Below, piece after piece: positions 1 through 5,600 of a stretch of 16,943 nucleotides of DNA. This DNA is from Caulobacteraceae bacterium. Its GTDB lineage: Bacteria > Pseudomonadota > Alphaproteobacteria > Caulobacterales > Caulobacteraceae. Numbering within the stretch: the first letter of the stretch is position 1; the number at the start of each line of letters is the position of its first letter. The DNA lies in assembly GCA_947452665.1 (NCBI GenBank), contig CANGEH010000011.1:1-16943 (forward strand). Reading direction: 5' to 3'. Both the position numbers and the translations under genes were made by a program. The notes below the pieces were generated by a model. The model was not told the DNA's origin and searched no databases. It was given only the letters and a program-made list of their open reading frames with translations.

Positions 1-7
1 CTGCCAT
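1..7 (-). CDS. groEL: GroEL chaperonin, first codons only (cut by window edge)
   Basis: Reading the minus strand, an ATG at 7-5 is followed by GCA and a G at the window edge, so the protein begins Met-Ala, as GroEL normally does. A GAGGG Shine-Dalgarno lies at 16-20, eight bases ahead of the ATG. The start is 54 bases beyond the groES stop, the usual groES-groEL order and spacing. GroEL is the ATP-driven folding chamber that GroES caps. Only two full codons are visible, so the call rests on position, ribosome site and the Met-Ala start rather than on protein sequence. Confidence 0.8.
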
Positions 8-61
8 TTTCTATTCCCTCTTGGAGTTCAGTTGATGTGGATGGATTGGGCTCTTGGGCGT

Positions 62-379
62 CTAGGCGGCCTTGCGGACCGCGGCGCTGGTGCCTTCGAG
101 GATGCCCATGATGTCGGACTCCTTCATGATCAGGAGATCTTCACCCTCGATCTTCACTTCCGTGCCCGACCACTTGCCGAACAGGATGCGGTCGCCAGCC
201 TTAACGTCTGGGACAATATACTTGCCACTTTCATCGCGGGCGCCGGGGCCGACCGAAATGACTTCACCTTCTTGGGGCTTTTCCTTGGCGGTATCGGGGA
301 TGATGATCCCGCCCTTGGTTTTTTCTTCTTCTGCAACGCGCTTAATCAAGACGCGATCACCGAGGGGACGAAACTTCAT
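62..379 (-). CDS. groES: Co-chaperonin GroES (Hsp10)
   Basis: GroES is the heptameric lid that binds GroEL in the cytoplasm and closes the folding chamber. The 105-aa protein begins MKFRPLGDRVLIKR and carries the family's mobile-loop region around residues 17-33 (EEEKTKGGIIIPDTAKE), then GEVISVGPG and DRILFGKWSGTEV, ending with the DLLIMKESDIMGI strand. It is about ten residues longer than the usual 95, through an Ala/Arg/Lys-rich C-terminal tail. The ATG is preceded by GGAG at 387-390 with seven bases between. It is first in the groESL operon; groEL follows after 54 bases. A CIRCE element and a promoter-like sequence upstream indicate heat-shock control by HrcA. Confidence 0.98.
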   Translation of the reverse strand: MKFRPLGDRVLIKRVAEEEKTKGGIIIPDTAKEKPQEGEVISVGPGARDESGKYIVPDVKAGDRILFGKWSGTEVKIEGEDLLIMKESDIMGILEGTSAAVRKAA

Positions 380-437
380 CTTTAGTCTCCGTTTGAAACG
401 GTTGTCATTTAAGGGATGTAGCGAGGAGCCAGACCGT

Positions 438-464
438 TTAGCAGCCGAGGCTCCCGAGTGCTAA
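438..464 (-). promoter_or_regulatory. CIRCE operator (HrcA binding site) of groESL
   Basis: On the minus strand the sequence is TTAGCACTC, nine bases, then GGCTGCTAA. The CIRCE consensus is TTAGCACTC-N9-GAGTGCTAA: the first arm matches 9 of 9, the second 7 of 9, and the spacer is exactly nine. It lies between the promoter-like sequence and the groES start, with its first arm near the expected transcription start. HrcA bound here would block transcription until heat stress. Binding itself is inferred. Confidence 0.92.
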
Positions 465-471
465 CAGGGCT

Positions 472-500
472 CAGGTATGGAGGCGGGGGCGGCGAGTCAA
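472..500 (-). promoter_or_regulatory. Probable groESL promoter
   Basis: On the minus strand TTGACT (500-495) is followed after 17 bases by TACCTG (477-472). Read as a heat-shock promoter, CTTGAC and CCTCCATAC also resemble the alphaproteobacterial sigma-32 pattern (CTTG, then a C-rich box with CAT). The -35 element is good and the -10 weak for sigma-70, so I cannot say which sigma factor is used. A start about seven bases after the -10 would fall at about 465, directly at the edge of the CIRCE element, which supports the placement. Confidence 0.6.
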
Positions 501-646
501 GGGCTGAGGGCCGCGATTTTGACCAATAAATTTTGTTCCATGGATCACACCATAGATTATTCGCCCGCAACAGCCCGCTTAGTCTTGGCCTTGGGCGGGC
601 AAGGGGCCATATCATTGGTCATTATGAGACCTTTGGGGGACCGATC

Positions 647-1075
647 TTGACCACTTTGCACATGAGCCTGTTTTTGGCCGTGATTGCCTGTCTGATGGGG
701 GCAGGGCTTGGGGCTCTGGCCCTACTGCGTCCGGCTCGGGTCTTGAACATGGTGGGCCTGTCCTTGCGTGAGGGCGTTGCCCACAGTGTCTCAGAGGTCC
801 GCGCGACTTATGGCGGCCTGTTTTTTGTCTCACATTCTGGCACGGCCCTGGCCTTGGCCCTGTCGCCCAAGATTGGCGCCTGCATGGCTGCAGCCCTTGG
901 ACTAGCCTGGTCGGGCGCAGCCTTTGGCCGGGTTGTGTCTATGATTACCGACCGGACAGTCAACCGCTTCAATCTGGGGGCTACAGCCTTTGAAGCCTTG
1001 ATGGGCCTGACGCTGGCCACGCCGCTTTGGGCCTATATGCGCCTGATCCATCTGAGCTTGAACGGGGCGATCTAG
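647..1075 (+). CDS. Small DUF4345-like integral membrane protein
   Basis: A 142-aa hydrophobic protein with about four membrane segments: residues 7-27, 55-72, 77-100 and 112-132. The segment EVRATYGGL at 50-58 resembles the signature I associate with the DUF4345 family of four-helix membrane proteins of unknown function, so the family call is from memory. The start is chosen as TTG at 647 because a GGGGGA ribosome site lies at 635-640, six bases ahead; an ATG at 662 would leave the site too far away. An open frame extends back to 533, but its first 38 residues are polar, low-complexity and without a ribosome site. The gene is divergent from groES and followed after 62 bases by the toxin-antitoxin pair. 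No function is proposed. Confidence 0.75.
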   Translation: MTTLHMSLFLAVIACLMGAGLGALALLRPARVLNMVGLSLREGVAHSVSEVRATYGGLFFVSHSGTALALALSPKIGACMAAALGLAWSGAAFGRVVSMITDRTVNRFNLGATAFEALMGLTLATPLWAYMRLIHLSLNGAI

Positions 1076-1081
1076 CGGCGG

Positions 1082-1110
1082 TTGACGGTTTGGTTGGGGC
1101 GAGGTATGTT
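1082..1110 (+). promoter_or_regulatory. Probable promoter of the antitoxin-toxin operon
   Basis: TTGACG at 1082-1087 and TATGTT at 1105-1110 are separated by 17 bases, a good -35 and a moderate -10 for the housekeeping sigma factor. It lies in the 62-base gap between the DUF4345-like gene and the antitoxin, and would give a leader of about 20 bases. It suggests the pair has its own promoter rather than relying on read-through. Confidence 0.55.
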
Positions 1111-1119
1111 GGCACATCT

Positions 1120-1127
1120 GTTATAAC
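1120..1127 (+). promoter_or_regulatory. Perfect palindrome GTTATAAC, candidate antitoxin operator
   Basis: An 8-bp perfect palindrome lies between the predicted -10 and the ribosome site of the antitoxin, about where transcription should begin. AbrB/MazE-type antitoxins usually repress their own operon by binding palindromes at the promoter. The site is short and could occur by chance; assigning it as the operator is inference from position. Confidence 0.35.
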
Positions 1128-1137
1128 GAGGCCCGCC

Positions 1138-1362
1138 ATGATCCAGCTCAAACTCACCAAGATCGGTAATTCGGTCGGCATCGTTTTGCCAAAGGAGCTT
1201 CTTGCTCAATTGAAGGTCGGCCTCGGCGACTCCCTGTTTTGCAGCGAGGTGCCCGATGGTGTGAGGATGACCGCCTATGATGAGGGCGTGGCACACGATC
1301 TGAAGCTGGCAGAGGATATTATGCGGTCGCGCCGTAATGTCTTGAGGGCCTTGGCGAAATGA
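1138..1362 (+). CDS. AbrB/MazE-family antitoxin (addiction-module antidote)
   Basis: A 74-aa protein. Residues 1-48 form a swapped-hairpin AbrB DNA-binding domain, seen in LTKIGNSVGIVLPKELL followed by LKVGLGDSLF; the charged C-terminal part (about 50-74) is the likely toxin-binding tail. It resembles the single-domain antidotes found next to Doc-type toxins rather than Phd, the classical Doc partner. The ATG at 1138 has ACGAGG at 1126-1131, six bases ahead; the frame runs back to 1027 but that part lies in the preceding gene and has no ribosome site. Its stop overlaps the toxin start as ATGA, giving translational coupling. It should neutralise the toxin and repress the operon, both inferred from the family. 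Confidence 0.88.
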   Translation: MIQLKLTKIGNSVGIVLPKELLAQLKVGLGDSLFCSEVPDGVRMTAYDEGVAHDLKLAEDIMRSRRNVLRALAK

Positions 1363-1757
1363 CTGAGCCCAACTGGGTCTCGGCCAAGGTTGCTCTGGCG
1401 ATTCACAGCGCCCAGTTGGCCGAACATGGCGGCGCGGACGGCGTGAGGGATATTGGTCTGTTGGAGTCGGCCATGGCCCGGCCTCAAAACCTGTTCGCCT
1501 TTGGTAGCCCCGATCTGGCGGATCTTGCGGCGGCCTATGGGTTTGGCATCGCTAGGAATCACCCGTTTGCCGATGGCAATAAGCGGACCGCCTTTGTGGT
1601 CTGCCTGCTGTTCTTGGCCAAGAATGGTCTGGATTTGATCGCTGAGGATGTCGATTGCATTCGCACCTTCTGGGCCCTCGCCGCCGGTGAGGTGACTGAG
1701 CCGGATCTCGCCGCCTGGATACGGGCCAATAGCGCGCCGCGGACCAGCTCGAAATGA
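1359..1757 (+). CDS. doc: Doc-family (death-on-curing) Fic-fold toxin
   Basis: A 132-aa protein of the usual Doc size. It shows the conserved early block RDIGLLESAMARPQ (residues 30-43) and the catalytic loop HPFADGNKRTAF starting at His68. Phage P1 Doc, with HxFxxANKR, phosphorylates EF-Tu and stops translation; AMP-transferring Fic proteins have HPFxxGNGR. Here the loop has Fic-like HPF and Gly73 but the Doc-type Lys75, so Doc-like kinase activity is more likely, though not certain. His68, Asp72, Asn74, Lys75 and Arg76 are all present, so the enzyme looks intact. It starts within the antitoxin stop (ATGA) and is followed directly by a terminator-like hairpin. It would act in the cytoplasm and be held inactive by the antitoxin. 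Confidence 0.92.
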   Translation: MTEPNWVSAKVALAIHSAQLAEHGGADGVRDIGLLESAMARPQNLFAFGSPDLADLAAAYGFGIARNHPFADGNKRTAFVVCLLFLAKNGLDLIAEDVDCIRTFWALAAGEVTEPDLAAWIRANSAPRTSSK

Positions 1758-1758
1758 C

Positions 1759-1789
1759 AGAAGGCGGCCCACTGGACCGCCTTCTATTT
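1759..1789 (+). terminator. Terminator-like hairpin after the toxin gene
   Basis: AGAAGGCGG (1759-1767) and CCGCCTTCT (1777-1785) form a perfect 9-bp stem with a 9-base loop, followed by ATTT and then a pyrimidine-rich run. It starts two bases after the toxin stop and lies 22 bases from the end of the convergent acyl-CoA dehydrogenase gene. The T tract is short, so it is a moderate terminator. The stem could also work on the minus strand, but no T run follows there. Confidence 0.7.
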
Positions 1790-1811
1790 CTCTCAAACTC
1801 AAGCCTGCCCC

Positions 1812-3113
1812 TTAGCGAATGCCGGGGACGTGCAGGCGGGCTTCCTCGGCATTTTTCATCCGCGTGACCTCATCGCCATACTTGCCCATCTCCATCTTGG
1901 CGATCGTGCGGCAATGCACCTCGTCGGGACCATCAGCGAGGCGCAGGGTGCGGATGCCGGCATACATCTTGGCCAGGCCAAAATCGCTGGTCACGCCGCC
2001 GCCGCCATGGGCCTGGATGGCGTCATCAATGATCTTGAGGGCTATGCGCGGGGCGGCCACCTTGATCATGGCGATTTCCAGACGCGCAGACTTATTGCCC
2101 GCCTTATCCATCATATCGGCCGCCTTGAGGCACAAGAGGCGCGACATTTCGATATCGATCCTGGCCTCGGCAATGCGCTGTTCCCAGACCGAGTGATCGG
2201 ACAGGAATTTGCCAAACGCCTTGCGGGTCATGAGCCGCTTGCACATCTTTTCCAGCGCCACCTCGGCTACGCCAATCGTGCGCATGCAGTGATGGATACG
2301 CCCAGGGCCAAGCCGCCCCTGGGCAATCTCAAACCCGCGCCCTTCGCCGAGCAGCAGATGATCGACGGGTACACGGACATTGTTCAAGCGCACCTCGGCA
2401 TGGCCATGCGGCGCATCGTCATAGCCAAACACCGGCAACATGCGCAGGATCTCGATCCCGGGCGCATCGAGCGGCACCAGAATCTGCGACTGCTGATTAT
2501 AGGTATTGGTATTGGGGTCGGTCTTGCCCATCACGATCGCCACCTTGCAGCGCGGATCACCCAGACCCGAGGACCACCATTTGGTGCCATTGATCACATA
2601 GTCATCACCGTCACGGACAATACTGGTCTCGATATTGGTGGCGTCGGACGAGGCCACAGCCGGCTCTGTCATCAAAAACGCTGAGCGGATTTCGCCATTC
2701 ATCAGGGGCCGCAGCCAACGCTCTTTCTGCTCCAGCGTGCCATAGCGCATCAGCACTTCCATATTGCCCGTATCGGGCGCCGAGCAATTGAACACCTCAG
2801 ACGCAAAGCCAACCCGGCCCATGATTTCGGCAATGGTCGAATAGTCCAGATTGCTTAGCGGCGCGCCCTCGAACTCAAACGTGTCATCGACATGGGTCTG
2901 GCCACTATGCGGTGGCATGAACATGTTCCAAAGACCGGCCGCCTTGGCCTTGGCCTTCAGTTCCTCGACCACCGGAATAACCTTCCAGCGGTCTTGGCCA
3001 AAGCCCTCCATCTGGGCTTCATAGACGGGAACGGCAGGGACGATATGCGCGTCCATAAAGTCTGTGATGCGCTTGACCCATTGCTTTTGCGACGGTGAAT
3101 AATCGAAGTCCAT
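1812..3113 (-). CDS. Acyl-CoA dehydrogenase (FadE type, ACAD10/11-like)
   Basis: A 433-aa FAD-dependent enzyme that introduces the 2,3 double bond into acyl-CoA in fatty-acid beta-oxidation. The N-terminal helical domain starts MDFDYSPSQKQW; the flavin- and substrate-contacting strand block FLMTEPAVASSDATNIETS lies near 145-165, followed by NGTKWWSSG; the C-terminal four-helix domain includes AIQAHGGGG and ends with LADGPDEVH (392-400). The start at 3113 has a strong AGGAGG site; the frame could be extended 15 codons to a TTG, but that would place the start inside the palindromic operator. The gene stands alone, convergent with the toxin operon. The PsrA-like box 41-58 bases upstream suggests control by fatty-acid availability. 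Chain-length preference cannot be told from sequence. Confidence 0.93.
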   Translation of the reverse strand: MDFDYSPSQKQWVKRITDFMDAHIVPAVPVYEAQMEGFGQDRWKVIPVVEELKAKAKAAGLWNMFMPPHSGQTHVDDTFEFEGAPLSNLDYSTIAEIMGRVGFASEVFNCSAPDTGNMEVLMRYGTLEQKERWLRPLMNGEIRSAFLMTEPAVASSDATNIETSIVRDGDDYVINGTKWWSSGLGDPRCKVAIVMGKTDPNTNTYNQQSQILVPLDAPGIEILRMLPVFGYDDAPHGHAEVRLNNVRVPVDHLLLGEGRGFEIAQGRLGPGRIHHCMRTIGVAEVALEKMCKRLMTRKAFGKFLSDHSVWEQRIAEARIDIEMSRLLCLKAADMMDKAGNKSARLEIAMIKVAAPRIALKIIDDAIQAHGGGGVTSDFGLAKMYAGIRTLRLADGPDEVHCRTIAKMEMGKYGDEVTRMKNAEEARLHVPGIR

Positions 3114-3153
3114 AATGTCCTCCTGTCCATACACCGCGATCGGTCGCGGCTGT

Positions 3154-3171
3154 TTCAAACGTTTGTTTGAA
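3154..3171. promoter_or_regulatory. PsrA-like palindromic operator upstream of acyl-CoA dehydrogenase
   Basis: TTCAAAC-GTTT-GTTTGAA is a 7-4-7 perfect inverted repeat; within it CAAACGTTTG is a second perfect palindrome (3156-3165). This fits the motif reported for PsrA, the TetR-family repressor of fatty-acid degradation in proteobacteria (CAAAC, two to four bases, GTTTG). It sits 41-58 bases ahead of the acyl-CoA dehydrogenase start and about 80 bases ahead of the divergent GNAT gene. Which regulator binds is inference; no regulator gene is in the window. Confidence 0.7.
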
Positions 3172-3249
3172 TAAGGCTGAGCCTAGATTTAACTCCGGTC
3201 AAGGCCATCCAGCCTTGCCAAGCCGCTATAGGGGCGCGACAAATCCGCC

Positions 3250-3834
3250 ATGCTGATTTCGATTAATCCTCTTGAGTCCGATGCCATCCGGCTCATTCCC
3301 CTAAAGGCCGATATGAAAGCGGCCATGCGCTGGGCGGTCGATTGCGACCCCGAGACCTGGGCGATCATGTCGGTCAAGGCGTGTGATGACGGTTTTGAGG
3401 GGTTTTGGGCCCAGATGCTGGCCGAGCACCAAACGGGCGTCCGCATTGCCTATGCCATTTTCCGCCAGAGCGATGGAAAATTGGTCGGCACCAGCAGCTA
3501 TCTGAATATGCGCCCGGCCCATGGCGGTCTTGAGATCGGTGCGACCTTCCTGCATCCCGAGGCGCGGGCCGGGGTGACCAATCCGCAGGCCAAGCGCTTA
3601 CTGCTCGATCATGCCTTTGACTGCGGGGCTGTGCGGGTCGAATTTATGGTGGATGTTCGCAATCTGCGCAGCCAGGCGGCCATGACCAAGCTGGGGTCGG
3701 TGCGCGAGGGCGTCTTGCGCAAACACAAGATCACCTGGACCGGCCATGTGCGAGACACAGCTGTGTTCTCGATCACGGATACTGAGTGGCCGCAGGTTCG
3801 CGCCAGCTTGATCAAGCGGATCGCCGCGCTCTAG
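3250..3834 (+). CDS. GNAT-family N-acetyltransferase (RimJ/RimL-like)
   Basis: A 194-aa protein of the RimJ/RimL-like branch of GNAT acetyltransferases, which transfer acetyl from acetyl-CoA to an amino group of a protein or small molecule. Visible family features are the N-terminal IRLIPL strand (about 13-18), GKLVGTSSYLNM (about 76-87), GLEIGATFLHPEARAGVTNPQAKRLLL region (about 93-120) that packs against acetyl-CoA, VRVEFMVDVRNLRSQAAMTKLGS (about 127-150), and the closing RDTAVFSITDTEWPQV. The classical Q/RxxGxG/A loop is replaced by ARAGVTNPQAK, as in many members of this branch. The ATG has only a weak G-rich site ahead. Its stop shares CTAG with the tadA stop. Substrate unknown. Confidence 0.85.
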   Translation: MLISINPLESDAIRLIPLKADMKAAMRWAVDCDPETWAIMSVKACDDGFEGFWAQMLAEHQTGVRIAYAIFRQSDGKLVGTSSYLNMRPAHGGLEIGATFLHPEARAGVTNPQAKRLLLDHAFDCGAVRVEFMVDVRNLRSQAAMTKLGSVREGVLRKHKITWTGHVRDTAVFSITDTEWPQVRASLIKRIAAL

Positions 3835-4301
3835 GCCTTGGGCTTGCGCCTAGCCTTGAAAAAGCCTTTCAGCAGATCGGCGCTTTCGCGCGCCAATACA
3901 CCACCTGTGACGTCTGGCCGCCAATGACAGGTCGGGCCTTCGAAAAAGCGCGGGCCACTGACCACGGCCCCGCCCTTGGCATCATCGGCCCCATAAACCA
4001 GCCGTCCGATCCGCGCATGACTGATTGCGCCAGCGCACATGGCGCATGGCTCTAGCGTTACGACCAGGGTTAGGCCGGTGAGTCGGTAATTGCCCAGCTT
4101 TTGAGCCGCTGCCCGAATAGCCAGGATTTCAGCATGGGCGGTGGGGTCATTTAGGCCGATTGGCTGGTTATGGGCGGTCGAAATCACCGCGCCAGACGCA
4201 GAATCGATCACAACCGCGCCAATTGGGGCCTCGCCCATGTCCGCGGCGGCTTGCGCACAAGCCAAGGCAATGCGCATTGTGCGCTCATCATGGTCAATCA
4301 T
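3831..4301 (-). CDS. tadA: tRNA-specific adenosine deaminase TadA
   Basis: TadA deaminates the wobble adenosine 34 of tRNA-Arg(ACG) to inosine and is essential in most bacteria. The 156-aa protein has the cytidine-deaminase fold with the zinc site HAE (His56, Glu58 as proton shuttle) and PCAMC (Cys86, Cys89), plus the GEAPIGAVV strand (23-31) and NDPTAHAEI (51-59) typical of TadA. An open frame extends to 4595, but that part is antisense to rluB and resembles no deaminase; the ATG at 4301 places MIDHDERTMRIAL as in other TadA proteins. No clear Shine-Dalgarno is seen. The first 12 bases overlap the start of the divergent rluB, and the stop shares CTAG with the GNAT gene. Confidence 0.95.
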   Translation of the reverse strand: MIDHDERTMRIALACAQAAADMGEAPIGAVVIDSASGAVISTAHNQPIGLNDPTAHAEILAIRAAAQKLGNYRLTGLTLVVTLEPCAMCAGAISHARIGRLVYGADDAKGGAVVSGPRFFEGPTCHWRPDVTGGVLARESADLLKGFFKARRKPKA

Positions 4302-5585
4302 ACAGAAGACCCAAAACCCTGGGACGTGCTGGGTCAAGGCCCACGTGTTCGCGATCCCGATGAAAACGACACCGACGACCTGTCTGGCGTCGCTGGCGAG
4401 CGTGTGGCCAAGGCCCTGGCCCGCGCCGGTGTCGCCTCGCGCCGCGAGGTCGAGCGGCTGATCGAGGCCGGGCGCGTGCGCGTCAATGGCCAGGTCCTGC
4501 TGACCCCAGCGGTCAAGGTTGCCCCCGACGACATCCTCACTGTTGACGGCGAGGTGGTCGGCGAGGCTGAGCCCACCCGGATGTGGCGCTATCATAAGCC
4601 GGTCGGTCTAGTCACCACCCATAAGGACCCGCAAGGCCGCCCGACCGTGTTTGAGGCCCTGCCCAAGGAATTGCCGCGCGTGATCTCGGTTGGGCGGCTG
4701 GATTTGAATTCAGAAGGCTTGCTGCTGCTGACCAATGACGGGGCCTTGGCCCGGGCGTTGGAACTACCCTCTAGCGGCTGGAGCCGAACCTATCGGGTCC
4801 GGGCCTATGGTGAGACCTCACAGTCCAGGCTTGACCGCCTCCTGACCGGTCTGACCCTCGAAGGCGTCAAATATGGCCCGATTGTTGCCAAGCTGGACAA
4901 GGTCAAGGAAGGTACCCGCCACACCAATGTCTGGATTACGGTCACCCTGTCCGAGGGCAAGAACCGTGAAGTGCGTAAGGTGCTGGACTCGATCGGTCTG
5001 CAGGTCAATCGCCTGATCCGCCTAGCCTATGGCCCGTTCCAGCTCGGCACATTGCCGGTCGGGGCGGCCGAAGAGATCGGTCCGCGCGTCATTCGCGAAC
5101 AACTCAGCGCCTATATTGACGAGGCCAATCTGCCCCTAGGCTCTGGCGTGGCGGCTGTCCCCGCAGCCCCCGCCCAGCCAGATCGCCGCAATGTGCGGCT
5201 CGAAGGTCCAAGGCCCGAGCCTGCCCCGCGCAGGAGCGTGCCCGAAACCGCCGCTGCGACCTCAGAACTGGTTCCTGATCGCGCCGCTTTGGTTAAGAAG
5301 AAGCCCGGCTGGGCCAAGGCCAAACCCAAGATCTCGCCGCACAAGCCCAAGGCTAGGCAAAAGGCTGCGGCAGAAGCGGCCAAGCGCGCCCCGGTCAAGC
5401 ATTATCGCGCCGGTCCTGCCAAGGGCGCAACCTTGATCGAGCGTAAACCCGTTGCCGGTAAGCCCGGTTCTGCAAAGCCAGTGATGGCTAAGGTCGGTGC
5501 GGCAAGGCCTGCAAGGCCGATGACGCCGCGGCCCAATGCGGCAAAGCCAAGATCTGGACCCGTCAAGCGCGGACCAAGGTCTTAA
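4290..5585 (+). CDS. rluB: 23S rRNA pseudouridine synthase, RsuA/RluB family
   Basis: This enzyme isomerises a uridine in large-subunit rRNA (U2605 in E. coli for RluB). In 431 aa: an acidic leader (1-33), an S4 RNA-binding domain (about 35-85; RVAKALARAGVASRREVERL), then the catalytic domain with HKPVGLVTT (102-110) and GRLDLNSEGLLLL, in which Asp138 is the catalytic aspartate, and NREVRKVLDSIGLQVNRLIR later. The last 150 or so residues are a Pro/Ala/Lys/Arg-rich, presumably disordered tail, as in many alphaproteobacterial RluB proteins. RluB is preferred to RsuA because of the tail, but the distinction is not proven. ATG 4290 was chosen because downstream in-frame GTG codons fall too near the S4 domain or lack a ribosome site; no good site precedes 4290 either. 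Convergent with ndvB, 15 bases apart. Confidence 0.9.
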   Translation: MVNHTEDPKPWDVLGQGPRVRDPDENDTDDLSGVAGERVAKALARAGVASRREVERLIEAGRVRVNGQVLLTPAVKVAPDDILTVDGEVVGEAEPTRMWRYHKPVGLVTTHKDPQGRPTVFEALPKELPRVISVGRLDLNSEGLLLLTNDGALARALELPSSGWSRTYRVRAYGETSQSRLDRLLTGLTLEGVKYGPIVAKLDKVKEGTRHTNVWITVTLSEGKNREVRKVLDSIGLQVNRLIRLAYGPFQLGTLPVGAAEEIGPRVIREQLSAYIDEANLPLGSGVAAVPAAPAQPDRRNVRLEGPRPEPAPRRSVPETAAATSELVPDRAALVKKKPGWAKAKPKISPHKPKARQKAAAEAAKRAPVKHYRAGPAKGATLIERKPVAGKPGSAKPVMAKVGAARPARPMTPRPNAAKPRSGPVKRGPRS

Positions 5586-5600
5586 ACGGCGCGGCCGGGT

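Noticed and set aside
533..646. 38-residue upstream extension of the DUF4345-like protein
   Set aside because: Begins at a TTG without a ribosome site, is not hydrophobic like the rest, and lies in the divergent promoter region.
1830..2684. 284-codon open frame on the plus strand inside the acyl-CoA dehydrogenase gene
   Set aside because: It lies fully antisense to a gene with clear family motifs, has no recognisable domain, and such frames are common opposite high-GC coding sequence.
4302..4595. 98-residue N-terminal extension of TadA
   Set aside because: It is antisense to rluB, has no deaminase homology, and TadA proteins normally start a few residues before the MR-A block.
5558..5600. 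Possible terminator between rluB and ndvB (GACCCG ... CGGGTC)
   Set aside because: The arms are six bases with a loop of over 30 and no T run; it lies mostly in coding sequence.
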